A stretch of 64,000 nucleotides of DNA, from contig RDXE01000029.1 of assembly GCA_004292755.1 (NCBI GenBank), positions 62,001-126,000 of the forward strand, read 5' to 3'. Every line of letters begins with the position of its first letter. Positions within the stretch are counted from its first letter, which is position 1. The translations under genes were made by a program, and so were the position numbers. The DNA comes from Alphaproteobacteria bacterium. Lineage in GTDB: Bacteria > Pseudomonadota > Alphaproteobacteria > Elsterales > Elsteraceae. Below are positions 27,361-36,877 of this stretch, in pieces. Below the pieces are notes generated by a model. The model searched no databases. It was not told the origin of the DNA and saw only the letters and a program-made list of their open reading frames with translations.

Positions 27361-28809
27361 TCAAGCCGGTGATACACCGACCTGCTCCAGCGTTGCGACC
27401 AGCAGCCTGGGATTAATCATCAGGTTGCCGTCTACGGCGTGCGCCAGCATCAGGTGATGGTTCAACCCCAGCACGTGGCTGAGGTAACTGAACCATCCCC
27501 CCTGGTTCGAGTCGGCGATGAACTCGATGATGGTTGTGCCGTGACGACAAGCGACCAGATTCGTGAAAGCTCCGCCGTGGGGGCCAATCACGACCTCGGC
27601 CGACGCAAAAAGGTTCAGTTGCTGCTCAATCGGCAACTGCCCTGGAATCACCCGCTCAAAACCGTAGGGTTTCAGGGTGTCGAATATCTCCGCGTCATTG
27701 AGGACCAATCGTCGGCCCGCATCGACACGGCTAATGTACAGGCGGCGGGGCGGTCCCGCCCTTAGTCGCTCCCTCACGCGGTCGCGAACCCATTCAACGG
27801 ACTGCGGCGAGGGAAACCGACCGGGATGATCAGCATTGGCAATATACGCTAGGCGATGCTGCATCCGGCTCAGGGGCAAGGCGTACAGGCTTTCGCCATA
27901 TCCCAGAAACTGTAGTATGGGTGCGAAGATCCGTTGACCGTCTGCCGGTACAGCAATCTGGAAGCCGAACTCATCGATCAAATGCTGACAGAACCGTAGT
28001 CGCGGAATGAAATCAAAAAAGCAATGATAGTAGCTGGAAGCAAAACTATCATGGATAAAGATCAAATTTTCACTGCTGTAGTCAAGCTTTGCATTCCACA
28101 GATGCTGAGAAATTACTTCAAGGATGAAGGATGGCGTGAAATCCTTTGGTAACTCTCGCTTACCAATCATGCTGGGGTGTCCAGCTTCGCAGAAGATTGT
28201 TCCCATGGAGCTGATTGTGATGGCGTCTGGTAGGACCAGTGCACCGAATGTGTCAGCCTCGATCTTTTGGTGATAGGATAAATGAACAAAGCTTTCTTCG
28301 GTGTGAAGGGTGGTGGTCCAAGGTAAATCCTCCTCTACACCTTGGCGTGCCTCAATCCATCCACCCGGCGGGGGTGACAGTATCCAATCGATGACTGACT
28401 GTTCGGGCGGTCTGATTTGATTAACGAACGTGTATCCTGGTCGCACACGGAAACATGATGGGTCCAAACCTGGGAAAATCTTGAGGACATACTGTGCCAG
28501 CAAGCCCAAAAGGCTACGCCGACGAAGGCAGTGTTCAACCAATTGAAGCCAGAATGGAAAGTCTGTCGGATTGGGATTGGCAAGCAAAGCCGCGAGTGGT
28601 GTTTGCCTGGCGCCAGTTGGCAGCCCAAGAATTGCGGCTTCCAGCGCGATGGCCCGATCAAGGGTGTCGTGATCGGCTTCGCTCAACCCATCTGGTCTTG
28701 GGAGCGAGTGCCAACAGCCAATAGGGATTTCCGACCCATCATAGTCCAGATAAGCCAAGAGGGCCTGGGTATCCCCAGCCGCGATCAACTCAGACAACCG
28801 TGGGGTCAT
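27361..28809 (-). CDS. GT61-family glycosyltransferase
   Basis: About 482 residues. The C-terminal half carries GT61 marks: FIHDSFASSYYHCFFDFIPR, RRLYISRVDAGRRLVLNDAE, IPGQLPIEQQLNLFASAEVV and IGPHGGAFTNLVACRHGTTI. Bacterial GT61 proteins glycosylate surface polysaccharides. The N-terminal half is not recognised. The stretch 27960-28500 is much more A/T-rich than flanking genes, which suggests recent transfer or mosaicism. ATG 28809 is chosen because it begins the region with codon use like the rest. The metallo-hydrolase gene ends 25 bases upstream on the same strand, so the two may form one unit. Confidence 0.82.
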   Translation of the reverse strand: MTPRLSELIAAGDTQALLAYLDYDGSEIPIGCWHSLPRPDGLSEADHDTLDRAIALEAAILGLPTGARQTPLAALLANPNPTDFPFWLQLVEHCLRRRSLLGLLAQYVLKIFPGLDPSCFRVRPGYTFVNQIRPPEQSVIDWILSPPPGGWIEARQGVEEDLPWTTTLHTEESFVHLSYHQKIEADTFGALVLPDAITISSMGTIFCEAGHPSMIGKRELPKDFTPSFILEVISQHLWNAKLDYSSENLIFIHDSFASSYYHCFFDFIPRLRFCQHLIDEFGFQIAVPADGQRIFAPILQFLGYGESLYALPLSRMQHRLAYIANADHPGRFPSPQSVEWVRDRVRERLRAGPPRRLYISRVDAGRRLVLNDAEIFDTLKPYGFERVIPGQLPIEQQLNLFASAEVVIGPHGGAFTNLVACRHGTTIIEFIADSNQGGWFSYLSHVLGLNHHLMLAHAVDGNLMINPRLLVATLEQVGVSPA

Positions 28810-28834
28810 GGGGATCGGTTCCAGTCCAGCCCCC

Positions 28835-29653
28835 TTACAGGGTGATCGTGGAGCGCTCCCGCGCAACAAAGCAGTTTTCCATCATCGCCTTGGCTTCGGC
28901 TTCGATCGCATGCATGCGATCGTCGGTATGCTCAGGATCGTGGTGGAAGATGCAGTATTGGCGCACATGCGCTTTGCGCGCCAGCCGTACGCCTTCCTGC
29001 CATGTGCTGTGACCCCAGCCAACTTTGGTCTTGTACTCATCGTCAGTATAAGTGGCGTCGTAGATAAACAAATCCACTTTGTCGATTAGCTTCAGAACGT
29101 GCTTATCCAGGGTGCCTGCGGTGTGTTCGGTGTCGGTGACATAGGCGACGGACTTGCCGCCAGCTTCAATGCGATACCCGCAGGCACCGTTGGGGTGGTT
29201 CAGCGGTGCGGTTTTGATCGTGAACGGCCCGATCTTGTGAACCTTGCCGATTGGGAAATCGACGAACCGGAACCTGCCGCCCATGTTGTCGAGCTGCACA
29301 GGAAACACGGGATCGCGCATGAATTGAGCGAACACGTCGCGCACACCGCCCTTGTCGTGCAGGTGGCCCGCCATGATCGTCAGATCGAAGTGGCCCATCC
29401 AGGCAGGAGCAAAGAAGGGGAAGCCCACGATGTGGTCGGTGTGGGAATGGGAGAGCAGCAAGGTCGCCTTCTGGACCCGATTGCGGGCGAGGTGTTTGCC
29501 CAACTGCCAAATTCCAGTCCCGGCATCCAGAATTAACCATTCGTCACCGCAGCTGACGGAGACGCAGCTGGTGTTGCCCCCAAATTCCATGTGTTGAGGG
29601 GTGGCACACGGAAAACTTCCCCGCACGCCCCAGAACGTGACCTCGACGGTCAT
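28835..29653 (-). CDS. Metallo-beta-lactamase-fold hydrolase
   Basis: 272 residues. Motif 1 LILDAGTGIWQLG precedes the zinc signature LLLSHSHTDHIVGFPFFAPA (HxHxDH). Later ligands are in NHPNGACGYRIEAGG, AYVTDTEHTAG and IYDATYTDDEY, with HSTWQEGVRLARKAHVRQYC near the end. This is the pattern of RNase Z-like or cyclic-phosphodiesterase-like MBL proteins that begin TFWGVRGSFP. The specific substrate is unknown. It lies just upstream of the GT61 gene. Confidence 0.9.
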   Translation of the reverse strand: MTVEVTFWGVRGSFPCATPQHMEFGGNTSCVSVSCGDEWLILDAGTGIWQLGKHLARNRVQKATLLLSHSHTDHIVGFPFFAPAWMGHFDLTIMAGHLHDKGGVRDVFAQFMRDPVFPVQLDNMGGRFRFVDFPIGKVHKIGPFTIKTAPLNHPNGACGYRIEAGGKSVAYVTDTEHTAGTLDKHVLKLIDKVDLFIYDATYTDDEYKTKVGWGHSTWQEGVRLARKAHVRQYCIFHHDPEHTDDRMHAIEAEAKAMMENCFVARERSTITL

Positions 29654-29710
29654 GCCTTGCCCGTCCCCCCCTTACTGGGCCGAATTCCCTGACCGGACCG
29701 TAACACAGTT

Positions 29711-31015
29711 TCACCCCCCGCTGTCTTGGGTTTTTTTGTGGCGACGCGTGTTGTCCTGTCTGGCATCAGGCGTGGTGAGCATCAACACCAGCCCAAGACA
29801 GAAAAACCCCACAATAATACTCATACCGAGACGCTGGCTGTCCGTGACCTCCGTCACACGAGCGACCAGAAAGGGTCCTAAAAACGCAGTTGCCCGGCCT
29901 GCCAGCGCGAGGCTTCCAAACAGACGTCCGCGCTGGGACGGGGGCGCCAGACGCGCCAGATAACTGCGTGAGGCCGCTTGAAGCGGACCAAAACACGCAC
30001 CCAGCGCCAAGCCCAACGCCCAGAACCACGTGGCGGAGGTAACCAGCAGCAGTGCGACCGACAGGACGATCAGTGCCGACAGTGCGATCAGAATAACCCG
30101 CTTTGGGCCGATGCGGTCATCCAGCAGCGCAAAGGCCGCCGCACCCAGCCCGCCAGTCGCATTGAGGGCGATTCCGAACAACAGCACATCGTTGATCGTC
30201 ATCCCAAAGCTGCCCGCAGCGTAAATGCCGCCGAAGGCAAACAGCGTGTTCAGGCCATCGGTGAACGCCATGTAGGCCAACAGGTAGCGCAGCAATCCGG
30301 GCTGGGCGCGCAGCTCCTGCCACAAGGCTTTGAGCGAACTGGCGGACGCCTGCTCCACCGGCTCAGCGTCGGGCACGAACACAAAGAAGGGCAGGGCGAA
30401 CAGCACCAACCAACCAGCCGCCAGAAGTGCCACCGCCCTGACATGCTCGGCCGAACCGCGATCCAGGCCGAACGGGGGAACTGCCGGTTGAATCAAGACA
30501 ACCAGTGCCAACCCCAAGCACACGAGCCCCCCCGCATACCCAAGTCCCCAGCCGAGGCCAGAGACCAATCCCAACCGCTCAGGCGACGCGACCCGAGGCA
30601 GCAAGGCGTTGTAAAGGGCGCATTGCACTTCGAATGCAATGTTGCCGATCGCCACCAACACCAACGCCAACCAGAGGGAGGAGGGGGCAGGCTCCACAAA
30701 CCACAGCCCCGCTGTCGCGCAGGCCATGATGGCAAGGCTGATCGCGATCAGCGGCTTGCGCTGGCCGGTGCGGTCGCTGAATGCCCCGATCATCGGCGAC
30801 AGCACGGCGATGATCAGGGAGGAGGCCGACAACATATCCCCCCAGCGAACGGTGCCCACCTCCGGCGAGGGGGCGACAGCGGAGGTGACATAGGTGGCGA
30901 TCACAAAGGTGAGCACCACTGTGGGGAAGGACGAGTTCGCCCAATCGAACACGCACCACGCGACCGCCGCCCGACGGTTCGACCCTAAGGATGTTGGGGC
31001 GCGCTCAAAACTCAC
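29711..31015 (-). CDS. MFS transporter, Atg22/UMF1-like
   Basis: About 434 residues with twelve membrane segments. The N-terminus AAVAWCVFDWANSSFPTVVL resembles the vacuole-effluxer Atg22-like branch of MFS, which starts with a YDWANSAF-type motif. A GAFSDRTGQRKPLIAIS loop 2-3 motif is present. It is divergent from kynU, so export or uptake of a tryptophan/kynurenine-related compound is a possibility, but this is only context. The start is uncertain: GTG 31015 gives a sensible N-terminus but lacks a clear RBS; upstream in-frame ATG 31099 is possible. Confidence 0.83.
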   Translation of the reverse strand: MSFERAPTSLGSNRRAAVAWCVFDWANSSFPTVVLTFVIATYVTSAVAPSPEVGTVRWGDMLSASSLIIAVLSPMIGAFSDRTGQRKPLIAISLAIMACATAGLWFVEPAPSSLWLALVLVAIGNIAFEVQCALYNALLPRVASPERLGLVSGLGWGLGYAGGLVCLGLALVVLIQPAVPPFGLDRGSAEHVRAVALLAAGWLVLFALPFFVFVPDAEPVEQASASSLKALWQELRAQPGLLRYLLAYMAFTDGLNTLFAFGGIYAAGSFGMTINDVLLFGIALNATGGLGAAAFALLDDRIGPKRVILIALSALIVLSVALLLVTSATWFWALGLALGACFGPLQAASRSYLARLAPPSQRGRLFGSLALAGRATAFLGPFLVARVTEVTDSQRLGMSIIVGFFCLGLVLMLTTPDARQDNTRRHKKTQDSGG

Positions 31016-31052
31016 GCGTCTGCAATAGCTTATTTGTCGATCTAACACCACT

Positions 31053-31062
31053 GCATTAATGC
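31053..31062. promoter_or_regulatory. Palindrome in the divergent MFS/kynU spacer, candidate operator
   Basis: GCATTAATGC is a perfect 10-base palindrome in the 114-base spacer, 67 bases before kynU and 38 after the MFS start. Kynurenine genes in other bacteria are controlled by Lrp/AsnC-type KynR or similar regulators, none of which is encoded here. Confidence 0.3.
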
Positions 31063-31129
31063 CCAAACCGGCTCGACAGTACGACCGGCAGCGGCTAAGC
31101 ATGCCCTGGTTCCGGGGGGAGAGAGCGAC

Positions 31130-32362
31130 ATGGTGACACGGGCAGAGGTGCTGGCACTGGATCAGGCGGACCAGTTGGCTGGCTTCCGCGACCGCTTTGT
31201 GCTGGACGACGGCTTGATCTACCTGGACGGCAATTCCCTGGGTGCCCTGCCCAAGCACACGGCTGCCCGCGTCGCCGATGTGGTCAGTCGGGAGTGGGGC
31301 CGCGACCTGATCACCAGCTGGAATCGCAACGATTGGATCGGCATGCCCACCCGGATCGGCGACAAGATCGGCCGATTGATTGGGGCGGCACCGGGCCAGG
31401 TGGTCTGTTCTGATTCGACCTCGATCAATGTGTTCAAGCTTGCGGCGGCCGCGCTGGCCTTGCGCCCCGGTCGCCGGGTGGTGGTTTCGGATCGCGGCAA
31501 CTTTCCAACCGATCTCTACATGATCCAAGGCCTAGCCGAGTTGACCGGCGGCGGGGTTGAGTTGCGGCTGGTCGATGAAACGGAGGTCAGTGCCGCGATC
31601 ACCGAGGAGGTCGCCTGTGTGATGCTGACCGAGGTGAATTATCGCACCGGCTGGCGTCATGACATGGCGGCGGTCACGGCGGCGACCCACGCGGCAGGTG
31701 CGATCTCGCTGTGGGACCTCGCCCACTCGGCGGGTGCGTTTCCCGTGGCGCTGGATGCGGTGGGGGCCGACCTCGCCGTGGGCTGTGGTTACAAGTATCT
31801 GAACGGCGGGCCGGGTGCGCCCGCTTTCCTGTATGTGGCTCAGCGCCACCAGGACAGCATCCGCCCACCCCTGTCGGGGTGGTTGGGGCATGACGCGCCC
31901 TTTGCCTTTGACCTTGGCTATCGCCCCGCCGCCGGTATTCAGCGCAACGTTTGCGGCACCCCGCCGGTGCTGTCGATGGCGGCGCTGGAATGTGGCGTCG
32001 ACATCTTGCTGGAGGCAGACCTGGATGCCATCCGGGCGAAATCAGTCGCTTTGGCTGACCTGTTCCACACCCTGGTGGAGGAGCGGTTGCCCGGCACCTT
32101 TGGCATCGTCAGCCCGCGCGACGCAGCACGGCGCGGCTCGCAGGTGTGCCTGACCCACGAGGCGGGGTACGCCATCGTCCAGGCCCTGATCGCCGCCCGC
32201 GTCATCCCCGATTTCCGCGCGCCCAACATCCTGCGCTTCGGCCTGACCCCGCTCTATGTCCGTTTCGGTGATGTTTGGGACGCGGTCGACCGCCTTGTCA
32301 CCATCATGGAGACCAAGACGTGGCAGCAGCCGGAGTTTCAGGTGCGCGCGAAGGTGACGTAA
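31130..32362 (+). CDS. kynU: Kynureninase
   Basis: PLP enzyme splitting kynurenine or 3-hydroxykynurenine to anthranilate (or hydroxyanthranilate) and alanine in tryptophan catabolism. 410 residues, typical. The N-terminus has IYLDGNSLGALPKHTAARV; the PLP region reads LWDLAHSAGAFPVALDAVGA and the Schiff-base lysine is in DLAVGCGYKYLNGGPGAPAF. The motif IRPPLSGWLGHDAPFAFDLG is characteristic. GGGGGAGAG is a good RBS. kynA lies convergent 18 bases beyond the stop, and kynB (formamidase) is not in the window. Confidence 0.96.
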   Translation: MVTRAEVLALDQADQLAGFRDRFVLDDGLIYLDGNSLGALPKHTAARVADVVSREWGRDLITSWNRNDWIGMPTRIGDKIGRLIGAAPGQVVCSDSTSINVFKLAAAALALRPGRRVVVSDRGNFPTDLYMIQGLAELTGGGVELRLVDETEVSAAITEEVACVMLTEVNYRTGWRHDMAAVTAATHAAGAISLWDLAHSAGAFPVALDAVGADLAVGCGYKYLNGGPGAPAFLYVAQRHQDSIRPPLSGWLGHDAPFAFDLGYRPAAGIQRNVCGTPPVLSMAALECGVDILLEADLDAIRAKSVALADLFHTLVEERLPGTFGIVSPRDAARRGSQVCLTHEAGYAIVQALIAARVIPDFRAPNILRFGLTPLYVRFGDVWDAVDRLVTIMETKTWQQPEFQVRAKVT

Positions 32363-32380
32363 GAAACGGAGCAGGGACCG

Positions 32381-33217
32381 TTACAAATCCGTGCGCAGGT
32401 CCCACAATTCTGGGAAGAACGGGCGACCGACGGCGCGTTTCAAGTAACCGACACCAGCCGTGCCGCCGGTGCCGGTTTTGAAGCCGATAATGCGTTGGAC
32501 GGTGGTGACGTGGCGGAAGCGCCAGAGTTGGAAGCTGTCTTCCACGTCCACCAACTCCTCGGCCAGTTCGTACAGGTCCCAGTGGGTGGTGGGATCGCGG
32601 TAGACGGTGATCCAGGCGGCTTTCACACTGTCATTGGCTTGATACGGGCTTGCCGGATCGCGCGCCAGATGGCTTGGATCAATCGCAAAGCCGCGCCGGG
32701 CCAACAGCGCGATGCAGCAATCATACAAGCTTGGTTCGCCCAACAGGGTGGTGAGCTGGTCGACCAAGTCCGGGCGATGGCTGTGGGGCCGGATCATCGC
32801 TGGGTCCTTGGAGCCCAGCAGATATTCCAGCGTGCGATATTGATAGGACTGAAAGCCTGAGGAATGGCCGAGCTTGTCCCGGAACGACAGATAGTCGGCC
32901 GGCGTCATGGTGCTGAGCACGTCCCACTGGGCGATCAACTGGGTCTGGATGCGGCTGACCCGCGCCAGCATCTTGAACGCCGGGCGCAGATCGCCATCGC
33001 CTTGCAGCAGTCGCCGTGCGGCCAGCAATTCATGGATGGCGAGCTTCATCCACAGCTCAGCTGTCTGGTGCATGACGATGAACAGCATCTCGTCATGGCT
33101 GTCCGACAGTGGCTTCTGGGCCGCCAGCAGCGTGTCGAGGTCAAGATAATCCCCGTAGGACATGGCCTTCGAGAAATCGGTGTGGGCGCCTGACGGGTCG
33201 ACCGGAGACATGCTCAT
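32381..33217 (-). CDS. kynA: Tryptophan 2,3-dioxygenase
   Basis: Haem enzyme opening the indole ring of L-tryptophan to N-formylkynurenine. About 278 residues. Family motifs: [40 protein letters not shown] (with the substrate-binding His), [20 protein letters not shown] and [20 protein letters not shown] (haem His in FRHV), followed by [13 protein letters not shown]. The gene follows the 85-residue hypothetical gene; the stop of that gene overlaps a possible GTG start at 33232, but ATG 33217 is the more usual choice. It is convergent with kynU. Confidence 0.95.
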   Translation of the reverse strand: MSMSPVDPSGAHTDFSKAMSYGDYLDLDTLLAAQKPLSDSHDEMLFIVMHQTAELWMKLAIHELLAARRLLQGDGDLRPAFKMLARVSRIQTQLIAQWDVLSTMTPADYLSFRDKLGHSSGFQSYQYRTLEYLLGSKDPAMIRPHSHRPDLVDQLTTLLGEPSLYDCCIALLARRGFAIDPSHLARDPASPYQANDSVKAAWITVYRDPTTHWDLYELAEELVDVEDSFQLWRFRHVTTVQRIIGFKTGTGGTAGVGYLKRAVGRPFFPELWDLRTDL

Positions 33218-33228
33218 CGCGGTGGCAA

Positions 33229-33486
33229 TCACTGTTTCCAACGGGTTGGGTTGTGGCGACCGGTTCGGATGTCGTCAATCGTTTCTGCCAACACGCCGAC
33301 CACCGCCTCTTCCCCATGGAAGCGGCGATACCAACTGACCCCTGCGCCAATCAGCACAGCGGAGACCAGCGCGGGGTCAATGCCGCGGTCCAGGCAATCG
33401 CCAATGGCGCCGAGAACCAGCCGTTTGGCGTCCTCGAACGCTTCGTCATCGTCGCCCTGCGGCGTTGCCTGCTGCAGTGTGGCCAT
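33229..33486 (-). CDS. Small hypothetical protein upstream of kynA
   Basis: 85 residues, not recognised. It is acidic and helical ([40 protein letters not shown]), ending [17 protein letters not shown]. Its stop codon lies 11 bases before, or overlaps, the kynA start, so it is very likely the first gene of a two-gene unit with kynA. No known kynurenine-pathway accessory protein matches. A 7+7-base inverted repeat lies just upstream (33507-33531). Confidence 0.7.
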   Translation of the reverse strand: MATLQQATPQGDDDEAFEDAKRLVLGAIGDCLDRGIDPALVSAVLIGAGVSWYRRFHGEEAVVGVLAETIDDIRTGRHNPTRWKQ

Positions 33487-33506
33487 GTCCGGCCTCCCTC
33501 GCCGCG

Positions 33507-33531
33507 TGATTCGGAGTGAACCCGCGAATCA
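33507..33531. promoter_or_regulatory. Inverted repeat upstream of the kynA unit
   Basis: TGATTCG (33507-33513) and CGAATCA (33525-33531) with an 11-base spacer, about 21 bases before the start of the small gene on the minus strand. Its position suits a repressor or activator site. Confidence 0.35.
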
Positions 33532-33584
33532 TGCTAACCCGATCAACTGTCGGCTTGCCAAGCCATTCCGGGCGCGGCGTAAGG

Positions 33585-34784
33585 TCATTGGTGATGGGCG
33601 GGGGCGGTAAGGCCGTCGATCAAGTCAGCCTCCACCTCGGCCAGTGGCCGCAGAGCCTCAGCGCCGATGCCAATCAGACGAAAGGCGGTGCCGTCCGCTG
33701 CCTCAATCAACAGGGCCTCAGCCGCGCTGAGGATTGGGCCGATGGCATTGGTTGGTCGGTCCAGCGCACGGTGGCGGGTGCGGGTGTCAAACCCCGCGGT
33801 CTTCAGCTTCAACACAGCTGTGCTGGCCACCTTGCCACTGGCGGCAAGGCGGGGGCCCAGGCGGCGCGCCAGGCCGGCCAAGGTCTCCCGCAGCACTTGG
33901 GGGTCTGTCGTGGGCTCAGAGAAGGTGGTTTCAGCCGACAGGCTTTTGAGCGGGCGTGAGGGGACGACCCGGCGCCGATCCTCCCCATGGGCTTGGGCGG
34001 CCAGCTGCGCGCCCATTGCGCCATAGTCGCGGATCAAGGTGCGTGGGTCGGCCGCTTGCAGATCGGCGATGATGCGCATGCCATCGGCTTCCAGCCGCCG
34101 GGCCAGGGCAGCACCAACCCCATGGATCGCACCGACGGGCCGCGGGGCCAGAAAGCCCGCCGCCTCAGCCCGCCCGATCACGGCAAAGCCCCGTGGCTTA
34201 TCCAGATCGCTGGCCATCTTGGCGAGGAACTTGCCGTAGCTGAGGCCAATCGAGACGGTGATGCCGATGTCACGCTCAATCATCAGGGCCAGCTGCGCCA
34301 GCACGCGCGCGGCCCCAGCGGGATGGTCGGAGAGGTCAAGATAGGCTTCATCAATTGACACCGATTCGACCAACGGCGTCACCGTCCGCATCAAGGCCTT
34401 CACCCGCCGACCGACAGCCGCATAGCGCCCGTGGTCGGGGCGAATCACGACAGCGTCAGGGCAGCGCTCCAGCGCTTTGAACATCGGCATGGCGGAGCGC
34501 ACGCCAAATTGACGCGCAACATAGCAGCAGGCGGCCACAACACCCCGATGGCCGCCACCGACGATCACAGGGCGATGGGTTAAATCCGGCCGACCAAGCT
34601 TCTCAACAGTGGCAAAGAACGCATCACAGTCTATGTGGGCGATCGACAGGCTGTGCAGTTCGGGGTGCGCGACAATTCGTGGCGCTGCGCACACAGGACA
34701 GCGGTTGGGCGCGCGTTTGCCCGTGCCGCTGGTGCCGCAGGCGCGGCAAAGCCACCCAAGTCCTGGAAGGTCATCATCGCCCAT
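33585..34784 (-). CDS. dinB: DNA polymerase IV (Y-family), zinc-ribbon form
   Basis: Error-prone translesion polymerase. About 399 residues. An N-terminal CRACGTSGTGKRAPNRCPVC looks like a four-cysteine zinc ribbon, a feature I associate with alphaproteobacterial DinB. Catalytic acids are in IAHIDCDAFFATVEKLGRPD and ESVSIDEAYLDLSD; the palm has IERDIGITVSIGLSYGKFLA and helix-hairpin-helix region VGAIHGVGAALARRLEADGM. ATG 34784 (MGDDDLPGLGWLC) starts the conserved N-terminus. No canonical LexA box was searched for. The 273-base spacer to divK holds no gene I can see. Confidence 0.93.
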   Translation of the reverse strand: MGDDDLPGLGWLCRACGTSGTGKRAPNRCPVCAAPRIVAHPELHSLSIAHIDCDAFFATVEKLGRPDLTHRPVIVGGGHRGVVAACCYVARQFGVRSAMPMFKALERCPDAVVIRPDHGRYAAVGRRVKALMRTVTPLVESVSIDEAYLDLSDHPAGAARVLAQLALMIERDIGITVSIGLSYGKFLAKMASDLDKPRGFAVIGRAEAAGFLAPRPVGAIHGVGAALARRLEADGMRIIADLQAADPRTLIRDYGAMGAQLAAQAHGEDRRRVVPSRPLKSLSAETTFSEPTTDPQVLRETLAGLARRLGPRLAASGKVASTAVLKLKTAGFDTRTRHRALDRPTNAIGPILSAAEALLIEAADGTAFRLIGIGAEALRPLAEVEADLIDGLTAPAHHQ

Positions 34785-35057
34785 GGTCCCGTCCGCTGTG
34801 TATCGCATCGACAAAGCCAAGCGCATCGGCTTTAGTTGGCCTCAGTCAACCGCTGCAACACCAGGGCGGAGTTTGGGTGCGAACAAAGGCGCTGCTGCGT
34901 CGTTGGTCCCGCCAGTCCTGGACCAGTGGTCGGACGACCCGATGCCATCGGGCGCCAATCGGTCGCGGCTGCGCGCTGCCTGGGACGTCTGGGCCACGCA
35001 CAGACGTTTGAGCAGGCAGAGAGGTGGTTGATGGTAGGGCAGGAACAGGAGGGCGCA

Positions 35058-35429
35058 GTGCCAAAGACGATCCTGATCGTCGAAGACAACGAGCTGAACA
35101 TGAAGCTCTTTCACGATCTGCTGGAATCGCAGGGATATGCGACCTTGCAATCCGGCGATGGAATGGAGGCTCTGCGTTTGGCCCGCCAGCATCGTCCGGA
35201 CTTGATTTTGATGGATATCCAATTGCCAGAGGTCTCTGGCTTGGAAGTCACCAAATGGCTGAAGGAAGATGAAGAACTGCGGTCGATCCCAGTGATTGCC
35301 GTCACGGCGTTTGCAATGAAAGGGGATGAAGAGAAAATCCGCGAAGGCGGGTGCGAAGATTATCTCGCTAAGCCGATCTCGGTCTCAAAGTTCCTTGAGA
35401 CGATCAAGCGTTTTGTCGGACAGGCGTAA
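35058..35429 (+). CDS. divK: Single-domain response regulator DivK
   Basis: A stand-alone receiver of about 123 residues: [20 protein letters not shown] with the acidic pocket, phosphoacceptor D53 in [20 protein letters not shown], the switch Thr in [16 protein letters not shown] and Lys in [13 protein letters not shown]. The D53 position equals that of Caulobacter DivK. GTG 35058 has GGAGG 5 bases upstream; ATG 35031 is an in-frame alternative. In alphaproteobacteria DivK controls the DivJ/PleC-CckA-CtrA cell-cycle circuit. pleD follows after 2 bases, the conserved arrangement. Confidence 0.95.
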   Translation: MPKTILIVEDNELNMKLFHDLLESQGYATLQSGDGMEALRLARQHRPDLILMDIQLPEVSGLEVTKWLKEDEELRSIPVIAVTAFAMKGDEEKIREGGCEDYLAKPISVSKFLETIKRFVGQA

Positions 35430-35431
35430 CC

Positions 35432-36841
35432 ATGCCCGGACGCGTGCTGATCGTTGACGACATTTTACCCAACATCAAGTTGCTGGAAGCAAAACTTACC
35501 AGCGAGTACTATGATGTTCTCTCGGCAGATAATGGTCCTACTGCGATTAAGCTCGCCAAAAGTGAGTCGCCGGATCTAATACTGCTGGATGTGATGATGC
35601 CGGAGATGGATGGTTTTGAGGTGTGCGAACGCCTAAAAGCCGATCCGGAAACCCATCATATCCCAGTCATCATGGTGACTGCCCTATCCGACACTGCCGA
35701 CCGTGTGCGCGGGTTGGAGGCAGGGGCTGACGATTTCTTGTCAAAGCCAGTGCGCGACACGCCGTTGTTTGCGCGCGTGCGGTCGCTGATCCGCCTGAAG
35801 CAGTTGATGGATGTCTGGCGGGTCCGGGAAACCACCTCCAACCGGTTGGGCATGCCGCCCACCGCCGTGCCACCGGTGCTGGAGGCGGTGCCGGGGCGGA
35901 TTCTGCTGGTGGATGATAGCGCCATCGACAGCGTCGCCATTGGCGAGGCGTTGTCGGCTGAGTTGCATCAGCTCAGTCGCGTCGAGTCGACCGATGCCGC
36001 GATGGAGGCGATTGCCAGTCGTCCGTTTGATTTGGTGCTGCTGGCGTTGCACATCGCCGCTGGCGACCCGCTGCGTCTCGCCAGCTTGGTGCGCAGCCAT
36101 GTGGACGAAACCGTGCGCTCCATGCCGATTGTCTTGATGGCCGAAGATGATGGCGACATGGCGCAAATCGCCAAAGCGCTGGATCTTGGGGTCAGCGATT
36201 ATGTGATGAAGCCGGTTGATCGCCAGGAATTGATCGCCCGGGTGCGCACACAGATTCGGCGCCGACGCTACCAAAGCCGTCTGCGCGCCCACTACGAGAC
36301 CTCGATCACCCTTGCCACCACCGATGCTTTGACCGGCGTGCCGAATCGGCACTATTTCGACACCCATATCGAGCAACTGTTTAGTCGGGCGCTGGAAAGC
36401 TCCAAGCCCTTGTCGATTGCGTTGTGTGATGCTGACCATTTCAAGCGCGTCAACGACACCTATGGTCACGCCGTGGGCGATGAGGTTCTGGTGGAACTGG
36501 CGCGCCGCCTTGGGCGTAACCTGCGCAGCCTCGACTTGGTTGCCCGCATCGGTGGCGAAGAGTTTGTGGTGGTGATGCCCGACACGCCCCCCAGCCAAGC
36601 CCTGCGCATTGCGGAGCGACTGCGCACCAAAGTCTCCGAGGAGCCGTTCCTGGTTGGCGACGGCATGCGTCTGCCCGTAACCACCTCGATTGGCGTGACC
36701 AGCCATAGCCCGCAGGACGTGATGGCGGCCGATCTGATGAAGCGCGCGGACGAGGCGATGTACCGCGCCAAACGCGGCGGTCGCAATCAAGTGGTGGGTG
36801 ATTTTCCTGCGGCGGTGATGAAGCAGGCCGAGGGGGCATAG
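35432..36841 (+). CDS. pleD: Diguanylate cyclase response regulator PleD
   Basis: 469 residues, REC-REC-GGDEF. The first receiver has phosphoacceptor D53 (LILLDVMMPEMDGFEV). The second receiver (155-275) lacks an aspartate at the equivalent place (DLVLLALHIA), as expected for a dimerisation adaptor. The cyclase has GGEEF (374-378), with the inhibitory RxxD site RSLD at 365-368 directly upstream, so c-di-GMP product inhibition should be intact. Phosphorylated PleD makes c-di-GMP to drive motile-to-sessile transition. Operon with divK. A short GC hairpin (36832-36848) overlaps its stop codon. Confidence 0.95.
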   Translation: MPGRVLIVDDILPNIKLLEAKLTSEYYDVLSADNGPTAIKLAKSESPDLILLDVMMPEMDGFEVCERLKADPETHHIPVIMVTALSDTADRVRGLEAGADDFLSKPVRDTPLFARVRSLIRLKQLMDVWRVRETTSNRLGMPPTAVPPVLEAVPGRILLVDDSAIDSVAIGEALSAELHQLSRVESTDAAMEAIASRPFDLVLLALHIAAGDPLRLASLVRSHVDETVRSMPIVLMAEDDGDMAQIAKALDLGVSDYVMKPVDRQELIARVRTQIRRRRYQSRLRAHYETSITLATTDALTGVPNRHYFDTHIEQLFSRALESSKPLSIALCDADHFKRVNDTYGHAVGDEVLVELARRLGRNLRSLDLVARIGGEEFVVVMPDTPPSQALRIAERLRTKVSEEPFLVGDGMRLPVTTSIGVTSHSPQDVMAADLMKRADEAMYRAKRGGRNQVVGDFPAAVMKQAEGA

Positions 36842-36877
36842 CGCCCCCCCCCGTCTGACCGACTGAGCGGCCAGCGA

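Noticed and set aside
36832-36848. GC hairpin at the pleD stop as a terminator
   Set aside because: Stem of 6 bp lies partly in the coding sequence and is followed by C-rich rather than T-rich sequence.
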